This document shows, piece after piece, positions 54,386-63,004 of a stretch of DNA of 64,000 bases. Location: positions 1 through 64,000 of the forward strand of contig CBDFNO010000015.1 of the NCBI GenBank assembly GCA_965250265.1, read 5' to 3'. Each line of letters starts with the position of its first letter. Position 1 is the first letter of the stretch. The translations under genes and the position numbers were made by a program. The DNA is from PRS1 sp965250265. Lineage in GTDB: Bacteria; Bacteroidota; Bacteroidia; Flavobacteriales; Flavobacteriaceae. The notes under the pieces are model-generated. The model was not told where the DNA came from. It ran no database searches and saw only the letters and a list, made by a program, of their open reading frames with translations.

Positions 54386-54460
54386 TGGGCGATGAGGGAT
54401 TCGAACCCCCGACCCCCTCGGTGTAAACGAGGTGCTCTGAACCAACTGAGCTAATCGCCC
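54386..54460 (-). tRNA. tRNA-Val (anticodon TAC)
   Basis: The minus strand gives acceptor GGGCGAT with ATCGCCC, D arm AGCTCAGTTGGTTCAGAGC, anticodon arm CCTCG-TTTACAC-CGAGG and T arm around GGTTCGAATCC. TAC at 34-36 reads GTA and GTG and can wobble to the rest of the valine box. CCA is not encoded. Confidence 0.96.
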
Positions 54461-54522
54461 TAATTATTGGACTGCAAATATAAGTCAGATTTTCTTTCTA
54501 CCAAATATTTTGAAGCCAAATT

Positions 54523-55740
54523 CTAAATAATTTCAGCTACTACAAAGGTGCTTCCTCCAACATAAATCAGATCCTCTTTCCCAGCATTTTCTTTGGCTGT
54601 ATCTAGTCCATTTTTTACGGTTTTATAAGCAGTCCCTTCAAACCCTTTTTCTACAAAATGAGTTTTCAATACATGGGCATTTAAGCCTCTTAATATATTT
54701 GGTTTACAAAAATAATAAGTAGCCTTTTTTGGAAATATATTAATAAGACTATTTAAATCTTTATCATTTACCATACCCAAAACAATGTGAAGATTTTCGA
54801 AAACCTCATTCTTAAGTTGTTTCATGACCAAAGTCAAACCTTCTTTATTATGAGCGGCATCACATATTACTTTTGGCGCATTTTGGAGAACTTGCCAACG
54901 TCCTTTTATTCCTGTATTATTTACAACTTTTAATAAGCCAACCCTAATATTATTTTCTGAAACTGCAAATCCTTTTTTTCTTATTTCTAATACTGTTTGA
55001 ACAGCTGTTTTAATATTATGCTTTTGATAATTTCCTTTTAAATCCGAAGGATAATCCTCATTTATAAGTTCATCTGCAAAATAAATAGGAGCTTGATTTT
55101 CTTTAGCAATATCTATGAAAACTCGCTTTATATTATTTTGAGTTTCTCCAATAATAACTGGCACATTGGGTTTTATAATACCTCCTTTTTCAAAAGCAAT
55201 TTGCTCTATCTCGCTTCCCAGAAATTGTGTATGATCCATCCCAATATTTGTAATCACAGAAACTTCAGGTGTTATTATATTTGTAGAATCTAAACGTCCT
55301 CCGAGACCAACTTCAATGATTGCAATATCAACCTTTTTTTTTGCAAAAAAATCGAAAGCCATTCCAACTGTCATTTCAAAAAAAGAGAGCGAATTATCTT
55401 CAAAAAAAGATTTGTTAGTTTCTATAAATTCAATTACAAATTGCTCAATAATGCAGACTCCATTTAACTTAATACGTTCTCTAAAATCTTTTAAATGTGG
55501 TGAAGTATATAACCCGACAGTATAACCCGATTCTTGAAGAATAGAAGCAACCATATGGCTTGTAGAACCTTTACCATTTGTTCCGGCTATATGAATAGAC
55601 TTAAATTTGGTTTCAGGATTATTAAGATGCTTTGCTAGCAGTAGTGTATTACTTAAATCTTCTTTATAAGCCGCTTTACCCTTATTTTGATACATAGGCA
55701 ATTGGTGAAACATCCAATTTACGGTATCTTCGTAGTTCAT
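54523..55740 (-). CDS. folC: Folylpolyglutamate synthase/dihydrofolate synthase
   Basis: FolC adds glutamate to dihydropteroate and to folates. The 405-residue protein has the ATP loop HIAGTNGKGSTSHMVAS near residue 50, GLYTSPHLKDFRERI, IIEVGLGGRLDSTNII, ITNIGMDHTQFLG and the C-terminal CDAAHNKEGL. It is a Mur-ligase relative; the TSPHL and LGGRLD motifs separate it from MurC-F. It starts 2 bases after the TonB-like gene ends and is probably the last gene of the exbB-exbD-tonB-folC operon. Confidence 0.95.
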   Translation of the reverse strand: MNYEDTVNWMFHQLPMYQNKGKAAYKEDLSNTLLLAKHLNNPETKFKSIHIAGTNGKGSTSHMVASILQESGYTVGLYTSPHLKDFRERIKLNGVCIIEQFVIEFIETNKSFFEDNSLSFFEMTVGMAFDFFAKKKVDIAIIEVGLGGRLDSTNIITPEVSVITNIGMDHTQFLGSEIEQIAFEKGGIIKPNVPVIIGETQNNIKRVFIDIAKENQAPIYFADELINEDYPSDLKGNYQKHNIKTAVQTVLEIRKKGFAVSENNIRVGLLKVVNNTGIKGRWQVLQNAPKVICDAAHNKEGLTLVMKQLKNEVFENLHIVLGMVNDKDLNSLINIFPKKATYYFCKPNILRGLNAHVLKTHFVEKGFEGTAYKTVKNGLDTAKENAGKEDLIYVGGSTFVVAEII

Positions 55741-55742
55741 TT

Positions 55743-56576
55743 TTATTGGCTAACGCTGAAGTTAATTACCACAAAGCCAACTTGTTTTGTCGGAGCTTTT
55801 GAATCTGCTGGCCATTTGTAAGTCAGCGCTGTTTTTTTTGCTGCATCATACAAACAAATATTTCCTGTTGTTCCTCTTTTCCCAGGAACAGCATTAGTAA
55901 CTCTTCCATCTTTATTAACGTGAATTTCTACAACAACACTTCCTTCCTCATCACACTCAGGAATTACTTTAGATTTTGTAGGTCTACCTCGACCTCTTAA
56001 GCCGTATCCAACACCTCCACCTCCAGAGCCTGGATCACCAAAATAACTTGGTGCATATGGATCACCATCTAATTGGCCTTTATCTCCGGCGTGATTATCA
56101 TTTCCTTCACTTCCTGTATCAGTTCCATCAGATTTACCTATTCCTCCAATTAATGCATCTAATTTTTTCTTTTTTTCTTCTAATTCCCTTTTTTCTTTAG
56201 CAATACGTTCAGCTTCAGCTTTAGCTTCAGCCTCGGCTTTAGCTTCCGCTTCTTTTTGTTTTTTTATAGCAATACTTTCTTCACTTTCTTGAGTAAGGAC
56301 TTCTTCTTTTGTTTCTTGAGGAGTTGATGCTTCAGGTTGGGATTCTACAACTTCTGGCTGTTTGATAACTTCTTTAACTTCATATCTAATAGGTTTCTTT
56401 GGTTGAATATTTCCGCTACCATAATCTGTAGTTCCAAAATTAACAGCAATACCATATTCTAATGGTGGATCCATAAATTTAGGGCCAATAATAAAAATGA
56501 GCAAGATTAAAATAATGGTTAGCACCATAGTTATCCTTGCTGAATCTTTTTCATGTTTGGTTTCAAAATATTTCAT
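55743..56576 (-). CDS. TonB/TolA-like energy transducer
   Basis: The 277-residue protein has one N-terminal membrane helix (MVLTIILILLIFIIGPKF), a Pro/Glu-rich then Lys/Glu/Ala-rich periplasmic rod (AEAKAEAEAKAEAERIAKEK), a Gly/Asp-rich hinge (GDPGSGGGGVGYGLRGRGR) and a C-terminal TonB-type domain (EGSVVVEIHVNKDGRVTNAV). The helical rod resembles TolA, the terminal domain TonB. It works with the ExbB and ExbD homologues encoded just upstream to pass proton-motive energy to outer-membrane receptors. Confidence 0.88.
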   Translation of the reverse strand: MKYFETKHEKDSARITMVLTIILILLIFIIGPKFMDPPLEYGIAVNFGTTDYGSGNIQPKKPIRYEVKEVIKQPEVVESQPEASTPQETKEEVLTQESEESIAIKKQKEAEAKAEAEAKAEAERIAKEKRELEEKKKKLDALIGGIGKSDGTDTGSEGNDNHAGDKGQLDGDPYAPSYFGDPGSGGGGVGYGLRGRGRPTKSKVIPECDEEGSVVVEIHVNKDGRVTNAVPGKRGTTGNICLYDAAKKTALTYKWPADSKAPTKQVGFVVINFSVSQ

Positions 56577-56581
56577 TAATC

Positions 56582-56974
56582 CTATTTAGGTTTAACTGCC
56601 AATATTACTTTGAATTTGTGTCTGTTAGCAATATCCATAACCTTCACAACATTATCTATAGGAACGGACTTTTCTGCTCTTAAAACTATGGTTGGTGTCA
56701 CTTTATCTGATAACGCTTCAATTAATTTACTTTCTAAAACGCTTATGCCAACACGTTTCTGATCGATAAAATATGTCAAATCCTTCTTTATGCTTACAGA
56801 TACAGACTTTTTATTTTCCGTCATGCCACTTGCTTTAGGCAATAAGATATCGATTGCATTTACTGAAACTAATGTTGAAGCCAACATAAAAAATATTAAT
56901 AAAAGAAATACAATATCTGTCATTGACGACATATTGAACTCCGGTGTAACTCTATTTTGTCCTTTAAAGTTCAT
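56582..56974 (-). CDS. exbD: ExbD/TolR family proton channel protein
   Basis: The 130-residue protein has one N-terminal membrane helix with the proton-path Asp in MSSMTDIVFLLLIFFMLAS (Asp about residue 20), then a periplasmic domain (KDLTYFIDQKRVGIS, TPTIVLRAEKSVPIDNVVKV). ExbD and TolR cannot be separated by sequence alone. It lies between exbB and tonB with gaps of 2 and 5 bases. Confidence 0.93.
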   Translation of the reverse strand: MNFKGQNRVTPEFNMSSMTDIVFLLLIFFMLASTLVSVNAIDILLPKASGMTENKKSVSVSIKKDLTYFIDQKRVGISVLESKLIEALSDKVTPTIVLRAEKSVPIDNVVKVMDIANRHKFKVILAVKPK

Positions 56975-56976
56975 AA

Positions 56977-57681
56977 TTAAACAGGTTCGTTAAGAAGATC
57001 CAAAAATTCTACCGAATTAGCTTCCATTAGGTGTATTACTTTGTTAGTTCTTACTACCAAATGGTTATAGGCTATATACCCAATAATACCAACTATTAGT
57101 CCTGCAACTGTTGTTGTCATTGCAGTATATAAACCATTGGAAAGCAATTCAATATCAATTTGCCCTCCTGCATTAGAAAGTTCAAATATTGCTAATATCA
57201 TCCCAATAACTGTACCGAGAAACCCAATCATTGGAGCTGCTCCAGAGATGGTCGCGAGAACACTTACGTTTTTTTCTAAACCATAAACTTCTAATTTACC
57301 TGCATTTTCGATTGCAGTATTAATATCTTCTAGAGGTTTTCCTATTCTGGTAATTCCTTTACTTATTAATCGAGAAACTGGCGAATTTACTTGCGCACAT
57401 AATACTTGAGCCGAATCTACCTTTCCATTAGAGATTTGGTCCTTAATTTGGTTCATAAAATTTGAATCTACTTTGGATGCTGCTTTAATAGCAAACAAAC
57501 GTTCAAAATATATATAACTCGCAACAATTAATAAGACAAATAGTACCAGAATGATTATCTGTCCTGCAGATCCTCCACTTTTAATGAGCTCTATTATTGA
57601 AAGTGTTTTTTCTACAGATTCACCATCGGTTAGTAATTCTGTTCCATCTTGAACAGCATTTATTAGCATTAAGTTAAACAT
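56977..57681 (-). CDS. exbB: ExbB/TolQ/MotA family proton channel protein
   Basis: The 234-residue protein has three membrane helices: IIILVLFVLLIVASYIYFER, ISGAAPMIGFLGTVIGMILA, and MTTTVAGLIVGIIGYIAYN. The second carries the GFLGTVIGM motif of the family. It opens the unit exbB, exbD, tonB, folC. A TolQ role in outer-membrane constriction is the alternative. Confidence 0.93.
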   Translation of the reverse strand: MFNLMLINAVQDGTELLTDGESVEKTLSIIELIKSGGSAGQIIILVLFVLLIVASYIYFERLFAIKAASKVDSNFMNQIKDQISNGKVDSAQVLCAQVNSPVSRLISKGITRIGKPLEDINTAIENAGKLEVYGLEKNVSVLATISGAAPMIGFLGTVIGMILAIFELSNAGGQIDIELLSNGLYTAMTTTVAGLIVGIIGYIAYNHLVVRTNKVIHLMEANSVEFLDLLNEPV

Positions 57682-57737
57682 GTTATTGTATTAAGTTAGA
57701 TTTTGAATAATAAACGATTGATTTTTAAATAAAGTAT

Positions 57738-59132
57738 TTAAAATAATGTTCTTGTAAAGAAGAACACTAATGCTCCGCCTAAAAAACCAAGAAGTGCCAA
57801 CCAGGAAATTTTCTTCATATACCAGAAAAAATCAATTTTTTCCATTCCCATTGCAACTACTCCAGCAGCAGAACCTATAATTAACATACTTCCACCAGTT
57901 CCGGCAGAATAAGCTATAAAATGCCATAGTTGATTATCTATTCCTTCAGAAAACATACCTAAACTTGCAGCTACAAGTGGTACATTGTCTATTACTGCTG
58001 AACCTACACCAAGTAATAATACAACCAAATCTGAAACTTCAGTGCCTAGCATTTCTGTACCCAACATCGGCGTTGTCTCCTTTAATGTCGTTGCAAATCC
58101 AAACAATAAACCAAGCGATTCTAAAGCAGCTACGGCCATTAATATTCCTAAGAAAAACAATATACTAGGTAATTCAATTTTTGATAATGAATGATGCACA
58201 GCGCTATGGTGGGCGTGGGCTTCACTTTCACCACCATCAAATTCAGTTAAACTAAATTTTGCATTACTGTAAACTTCTGCAAAAATTGCAACAACACCTA
58301 AGGCTAACATCATTCCAACATAAGGAGGTAAGTGAGTTACTACTTTAAATACTGGAACCGATACAATAGCTCCTAATCCTAAATATAACATTATTGAACT
58401 AAACTTAGATTTTGGTTTGTTATCTTGTTCATCCATAGTTTCAAGATCACCTTTAAATGCAGGCAAAAATGAAGCTATAAATGTTGGAATAGCCATACAA
58501 ACTAATGATGGCAAAATTAAATACCCAATTAAATATCCTGTACTTACTTTATTACCAATCCAAAGCATTGTTGTAGTTACATCTCCTATTGGCGACCAGG
58601 CTCCACCTGCATTAGCTGCTATAATAATTAGTCCTGCAAACCAAAGACGTGTGCTTCTCTCTTTTACAATTTTTTGAAGGATTGAAATGAGTACTATAGT
58701 TGCTGTTAAGTTATCTATAATAGCTGAGAGAATAAACGCCAGAATAGTGAAAAACCAAAGTATTTTTACTTTGCTTTTAGTTTTAACAAAGCCCTTTATC
58801 GTCGAGAAGCCATCAAAATAATCTATAATTTCGACAATAGTCATTGCTCCAAGAAGGAAGATCAAAATTTCGGAAGTCTTCCCTAAATGATGCAACAATG
58901 TTTCTTCCATTAAATGCATCTTGTCTTCAGAAGAATAACCACCAAAACCATCTACTAACGCATGATTTGCAGAATCAAACCATTGGGGAAAATTATCAAT
59001 ACCTAAAGAAATTAAAGCCCAACTTATGGCCATCATGACCAATGCAGGAATAAGTTTGTCAATTTTAATACTATGCTCTAAGGTAATTGATAAATATCCT
59101 ATTATAAATACAATTAAGATTGTCGCTTCCAT
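57738..59132 (-). CDS. nhaD: NhaD-type sodium/proton antiporter
   Basis: NhaD exports sodium in exchange for protons and is common in marine bacteria. The 464-residue membrane protein has about twelve helices and the family blocks LLGAMTIVEIIDYFDGF, AIIDNLTATIVLISIL, IIAANAGGAWSPIGDVTTTMLW and GVGSAVIDNVPLVAA. A His-rich loop (SEAHAHHSAVHHSLS) sits near residue 305, between halves, and could sense pH or bind metal. It may be read from a TATATTTG element at 59201-59208. It suggests a saline habitat. Confidence 0.93.
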   Translation of the reverse strand: MEATILIVFIIGYLSITLEHSIKIDKLIPALVMMAISWALISLGIDNFPQWFDSANHALVDGFGGYSSEDKMHLMEETLLHHLGKTSEILIFLLGAMTIVEIIDYFDGFSTIKGFVKTKSKVKILWFFTILAFILSAIIDNLTATIVLISILQKIVKERSTRLWFAGLIIIAANAGGAWSPIGDVTTTMLWIGNKVSTGYLIGYLILPSLVCMAIPTFIASFLPAFKGDLETMDEQDNKPKSKFSSIMLYLGLGAIVSVPVFKVVTHLPPYVGMMLALGVVAIFAEVYSNAKFSLTEFDGGESEAHAHHSAVHHSLSKIELPSILFFLGILMAVAALESLGLLFGFATTLKETTPMLGTEMLGTEVSDLVVLLLGVGSAVIDNVPLVAASLGMFSEGIDNQLWHFIAYSAGTGGSMLIIGSAAGVVAMGMEKIDFFWYMKKISWLALLGFLGGALVFFFTRTLF

Positions 59133-59246
59133 ATTTTGAATTTAATATTTAATTTCTGAAGTTATCCTTTCATTAAATTTGGTTAGAATGTGAATTGTAA
59201 CAAATATAAAAAACTAAAAATGCTTTGTAATAAAATTATCAAGTTT

Positions 59247-60311
59247 TTAAGGATGAAATATTTTTCCTGCACTATGATCTTGTTTTGCACCTGTAACACT
59301 ACTTAAACAATTCACTTCGTTTCTTAACTTTAAAACACCTAAAAGCCCAAAAATTAAGGCTTCTTTATATTCTATAATTTCTTTAGATGGTATTACGATC
59401 TTATTGTTTGTATAACTTTGAATTATTTCTATTAAAAATAAATTATAAACGCCTCCTCCAGTAACCAATACATTTGCGTTTTGTTTTGTTTTAACCTCAT
59501 TAGAAATTTGAATAGCAATATGTTCAATAAATGTTCTCAAAATATCTTCAATCGAAATGCTAAATGTATCTATTAGAGGAATAACGGTATCCTTAACCCA
59601 CTCAAATCCTAAAGATTTAGGGAAATCTTGTTTATAAAATTCTAAAGCATTCAATCTATTTAATAATTCTTTTTTTACTTTTCCAATTGAAGCAATTTTG
59701 CCTTGGTCATCATAATCAAAACCTAACTGTTTTACATAATGATTCAATACAATATTAGCTGGACAAATATCATAAGCATTTCGAGTGTTATTTATTTCAG
59801 TAGAAATATTTGCAAAGCCTCCAAGGTTTAAACAAAAATCGTATTGAGGAAATAACATTTGGTCTCCAATAGGCACTAAAGGTGCACCTTGTCCGCCAAA
59901 TTCAAGATCCTGAACACGAAAATCACAAATAACTACTTGACTAATTAAATCAGCAATGTTTGGCAAATTTCCAATTTGATAAGTAAATCCTTTTTCGGGT
60001 TGATGCAAGGCCGTATGACCATGAGAGCAAATGGCATCAATATGTATGATATTGTTCTTATCAATAAAGTTACTGATGATTTTTGCTAAATATAAAGTGT
60101 ATTTTTTATCAACAGATTTTAATTCATCTTCTGACATTGTAACCAAACGAGAAAGTATATCAAGCCAATAATTATTATAAGCTACTGTTTTAGAATGATG
60201 GATTGAAAATTTCCAAATAGTATCAAAATTAAAAGTAGTATAAATTAAATCAACGCCATCAAGCGAGGTTCCAGACATTACGCCAATAACTTTATATTTA
60301 GTTTTTAACAT
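59247..60311 (-). CDS. anmK: Anhydro-N-acetylmuramic acid kinase
   Basis: AnmK phosphorylates 1,6-anhydro-MurNAc during recycling of peptidoglycan. The protein has VIGVMSGTSLDGVDLIYTTF at the N-terminus, CSHGHTALHQPEKGFTYQIG, FRVQDLEFGGQGAPLVPIGD, LNLGGFANIS and VTGGGVYNLFL. I set the start at ATG 60311; a TTG at 60329 would add six hydrophobic residues not seen in the family. Length (354) is normal. Confidence 0.95.
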   Translation of the reverse strand: MLKTKYKVIGVMSGTSLDGVDLIYTTFNFDTIWKFSIHHSKTVAYNNYWLDILSRLVTMSEDELKSVDKKYTLYLAKIISNFIDKNNIIHIDAICSHGHTALHQPEKGFTYQIGNLPNIADLISQVVICDFRVQDLEFGGQGAPLVPIGDQMLFPQYDFCLNLGGFANISTEINNTRNAYDICPANIVLNHYVKQLGFDYDDQGKIASIGKVKKELLNRLNALEFYKQDFPKSLGFEWVKDTVIPLIDTFSISIEDILRTFIEHIAIQISNEVKTKQNANVLVTGGGVYNLFLIEIIQSYTNNKIVIPSKEIIEYKEALIFGLLGVLKLRNEVNCLSSVTGAKQDHSAGKIFHP

Positions 60312-60335
60312 ATATGGTAAAAATAGCAATCATTA

Positions 60336-60366
60336 TTGAAAAAATGTTATTTAAGACTTATCTTTG
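60336..60366 (+). promoter_or_regulatory. Probable acyl-CoA dehydrogenase promoter
   Basis: TTG at 60336-60338 and TATCTTTG at 60359-60366 are 20 bases apart; the second is an exact TAnnTTTG match. The gene starts 39 bases downstream. Confidence 0.7.
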
Positions 60367-60405
60367 CAAAGCATTTTTAACAAAATAATAATTACAATCT
60401 AAATA

Positions 60406-61548
60406 ATGGATTTTAATCTTTCCGAAGAACATATAATGATTCGCGATGCAGCTCGCGATTTTGCGCAAACCGAATTACTTCCAGGTGTTATTGAGCGTGA
60501 CGACAAACAAGAATTCCCACACGAACAAGTAAAAAAAATGGGCGAACTTGGCTTTTTAGGAATGATGGTAGATCCCAAATATGGAGGAAGCGGTTTAGAC
60601 ACAATTTCATATGTTATTGCTATGGAAGAAATTTCGAAAATAGATGCTTCTGCTTCAGTGGTAATGTCGGTAAATAACTCTCTTGTTTGTTGGGGACTTG
60701 AAACTTTTGGAACAGAAGAACAAAAACAAAAATATTTAACAAAACTCGCTACAGGCAAATCCATTGGAGCCTTTTGTTTAAGTGAACCAGAAGCTGGTAG
60801 CGATGCAACTTCACAAAAAACTACTGCAATAGATAAAGGCGATCATTATATACTAAACGGAACTAAAAACTGGATAACTAATGGAGGAACTGCTGATTAT
60901 TATTTAGTAATCGCACAAACAGATGCCGAAAAGAAACATCGCGGTATTAACGTTCTTATTGTCGAAAAAGGAGCAGAAGGTTTTCATATTGGTCCTAAAG
61001 AAAATAAATTAGGAATTCGCGGTAGCGATACACATTCCTTACAATTTAACGATGTCAAAATTCTTAAAGAAAATAGAATTGGAGAAGATGGTTTTGGTTT
61101 TAAATTTGCTATGATGACTTTAGCGGGAGGTCGTATTGGTATTGCCTCACAAGCTTTAGGAATTGCATCAGGAGCCTACGAATTAGCCAAAAAATATTCA
61201 AAAGAACGTAAATCTTTTGGGACCGAAATTTGTAATCATCAAGCTATTGCCTTTAAGCTTGCAGATATGGCCACTCAAATTGAAGCAGCTAGGCATTTAT
61301 GTATGAAAGCTGCTTGGGAAAAAGATAATGGTAAAAATTACGATTTATCTGGAGCCATGGCAAAATTATATGCTTCACAAGTTGCTATGGATACCACTGT
61401 TGAAGCGGTACAAATTCATGGCGGAAACGGTTTTGTAAAAGACTATCATGTAGAGCGTTTAATGCGTGATGCTAAAATCACACAAATTTATGAGGGCACT
61501 TCCGAAATTCAGAAAATTGTAATCTCGAGAAATGTTTTGAGAGATTAA
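60406..61548 (+). CDS. Acyl-CoA dehydrogenase
   Basis: The flavoenzyme oxidises acyl-CoA to enoyl-CoA in beta-oxidation or amino-acid breakdown. The 380-residue protein has the FAD-binding AFCLSEPEAGSDATS, LNGTKNWITNGG, the GGRIGIASQALGIASGAYEL region, QIHGGNGFVKDYHVERLMRD and the catalytic Glu in QIYEGTSEIQ near residue 366. That Glu position marks short-chain and butyryl-CoA type enzymes. The 3' end is partly repeated downstream. Confidence 0.95.
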   Translation: MDFNLSEEHIMIRDAARDFAQTELLPGVIERDDKQEFPHEQVKKMGELGFLGMMVDPKYGGSGLDTISYVIAMEEISKIDASASVVMSVNNSLVCWGLETFGTEEQKQKYLTKLATGKSIGAFCLSEPEAGSDATSQKTTAIDKGDHYILNGTKNWITNGGTADYYLVIAQTDAEKKHRGINVLIVEKGAEGFHIGPKENKLGIRGSDTHSLQFNDVKILKENRIGEDGFGFKFAMMTLAGGRIGIASQALGIASGAYELAKKYSKERKSFGTEICNHQAIAFKLADMATQIEAARHLCMKAAWEKDNGKNYDLSGAMAKLYASQVAMDTTVEAVQIHGGNGFVKDYHVERLMRDAKITQIYEGTSEIQKIVISRNVLRD

Positions 61549-61588
61549 CATTCCCTTTTGTAATATCGAGAAGTATTTTGAGAGATTG
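61517..61588 (+). repeat. Imperfect copy of the acyl-CoA dehydrogenase 3' end
   Basis: Bases 61517-61547, which encode the C-terminus and reach the stop codon, recur at 61558-61588 with 27 of 31 bases identical and a 41-base period. The second copy is non-coding. Confidence 0.75.
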
Positions 61589-61620
61589 AAATAGCTTTTT
61601 TATTTTTCTAAAGATATTTG

Positions 61621-61649
61621 AAAACTCAACTAATTAGTTGAGTTTTTTT
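61621..61649 (+). terminator. Terminator after acyl-CoA dehydrogenase
   Basis: A perfect 11-bp stem (61621-61631 with 61636-61646) with an AATT loop continues into a T run. Confidence 0.87.
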
Positions 61650-61729
61650 CTATTCATAGATTTAGGTTTTTAGGAATTAAATTGAATAATAACTATCTTG
61701 TTGATTATTAAACCATTATATAATTAGTT

Positions 61730-62680
61730 ATGACACCTAAAAAACTAACAATCAAAGCCTTAATTTACCTATTGACTTTAGTACTATTTGTTAGTTGCAA
61801 AACTGATAACAAAGCGGAGCAAAAGGGAGAGCTAGAAGCAAAAAAAGACAATGTTATTGAAATAGTAACTAGAAGTATGGAATTTCAAACTGTCGATACA
61901 ATTACTTCTGGTTGGAACACATTTAGGTATAAAAACCTTTCCAATGAAACCCACTTTTTTTTAATGGATAAATATCCTGAAGGAAAGGGTTTAGATGATG
62001 CCAATCATGAAGTTGGACCCGCATTTGATGAGGGCATGGAATTAATCAAAGAAGGAAAAATGGATGAAGCTATGGTTGCATTTGGAAAACTTCCTGAATG
62101 GTTCGGGCAAATTATATTCTCTAGCGGATCGGGATTAATATCACCTAAACATACGAGTGTCACAACTATATACCTTAAACCTGGACTTTATATAATGGAA
62201 TGTTATGTAAAAATGCCCAATGGTAAATTTCATAGTTCTATGGGAATGGCTAAAGAGATTTTGGTAACAACTGAAGATAGTGGCAACCAACCGCCAAATG
62301 CCGATGTGGCTATTTCTATTTCAAGCATAGATGGTATTACCTATACAGAAAATATTGACAAAGGCGAACATATTTTTTCTGTACACTATACAGACCAGAT
62401 CGCACATGAAAATTTTGTAGGCCATGATGTCAATTTAATTAAACTTGATGACCACGTAAACATGGATGAGCTCGAAATGTGGATGAATTGGGCAACACCC
62501 ACTGGTTTAATGACTCCAGCCCCAGAAGGTGTCACTTTTTTAGGTGGTACCAACGATGCTCCGGCAGGAAGCACACAATATTTTAAAGTCAATCTGGAAC
62601 CCGGCAATTATGCTTTTATTTCAGAAGTTCCTAATGCCTTAAAAAAAGGAATGCTAAAGACGTTTACTGTAGACGATTAA
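61730..62680 (+). CDS. Two-domain cupredoxin-like lipoprotein
   Basis: The 316-residue protein has a lipoprotein signal ending in LVLFVSCKTD (Cys 23). The mature part seems to be two related halves: each has a charged strand followed by a His-rich turn (NETHFFLMDKYPEG; HENFVGHDVNLIKL) and ends in LKPGLYIMECYV or LEPGNYAFISEV. The first half has His75, Cys158, His168 and Met171, the residue set of a type 1 copper site though with unusual spacing; the second half lacks the Cys. I infer a cupredoxin-like fold in the periplasm, possibly with copper. No partner gene is adjacent. Confidence 0.6.
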   Translation: MTPKKLTIKALIYLLTLVLFVSCKTDNKAEQKGELEAKKDNVIEIVTRSMEFQTVDTITSGWNTFRYKNLSNETHFFLMDKYPEGKGLDDANHEVGPAFDEGMELIKEGKMDEAMVAFGKLPEWFGQIIFSSGSGLISPKHTSVTTIYLKPGLYIMECYVKMPNGKFHSSMGMAKEILVTTEDSGNQPPNADVAISISSIDGITYTENIDKGEHIFSVHYTDQIAHENFVGHDVNLIKLDDHVNMDELEMWMNWATPTGLMTPAPEGVTFLGGTNDAPAGSTQYFKVNLEPGNYAFISEVPNALKKGMLKTFTVDD

Positions 62681-62698
62681 TAATTTACAAAAACAAAA

Positions 62699-62728
62699 AA
62701 AGTCCTATACATTTCTGTAAAGGACTTT
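62699..62728 (-). terminator. rRNA operon terminator
   Basis: An 8-bp stem (62699-62706 with 62721-62728) lies 5 bases after the 5S gene on the minus strand. The A run at 62694-62700 becomes a T tract in that direction. It may also end the lipoprotein gene on the plus strand, but the T tract there is poor. Confidence 0.8.
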
Positions 62729-62732
62729 CAAA

Positions 62733-62841
62733 AAAGGCAGCGACCTACTCTTCCACAATAGTAGTACCATCGGCGCTAATGGGCTTAACTTCTCTGTTCG
62801 GTATGGTAAGAGGTGAGCCCCATTGCTATAACCACCTTAAG
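62733..62841 (-). rRNA. rrf: 5S ribosomal RNA
   Basis: Read on the minus strand, the sequence begins TTAAGGTGGTTATAGC and contains GGGGCTCACCTCTTACC, CCGAACAGAGAAGTTAAGCC and GATGGTACTACTATTG, the conserved 5S core, and ends GGTCGCTGCC, which pairs with the 5' end. Ends are approximate by a few bases. Confidence 0.95.
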
Positions 62842-63004
62842 TTTTTAAGCAGATATTAGACTTTAGATTGCTTACGCTTTTAGATGCTAGACTACTTTGC
62901 CTAACTCCTAATATCTAATATCTCACTTCTAATAAGTTAACATATTGAAAAAAGGGCGATAATCGCCATTAAACATAAAAATTACACTCTAAAAAAACAG
63001 GCGT
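62842..63004 (-). other. 23S-5S internal transcribed spacer
   Basis: The spacer holds no tRNA. It contains AGATATTAG (62851-62859) and two overlapping copies of its complement CTAATATCT (62908-62916 and 62915-62923), which could form the processing stem on the 5' side of 5S. Confidence 0.6.
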
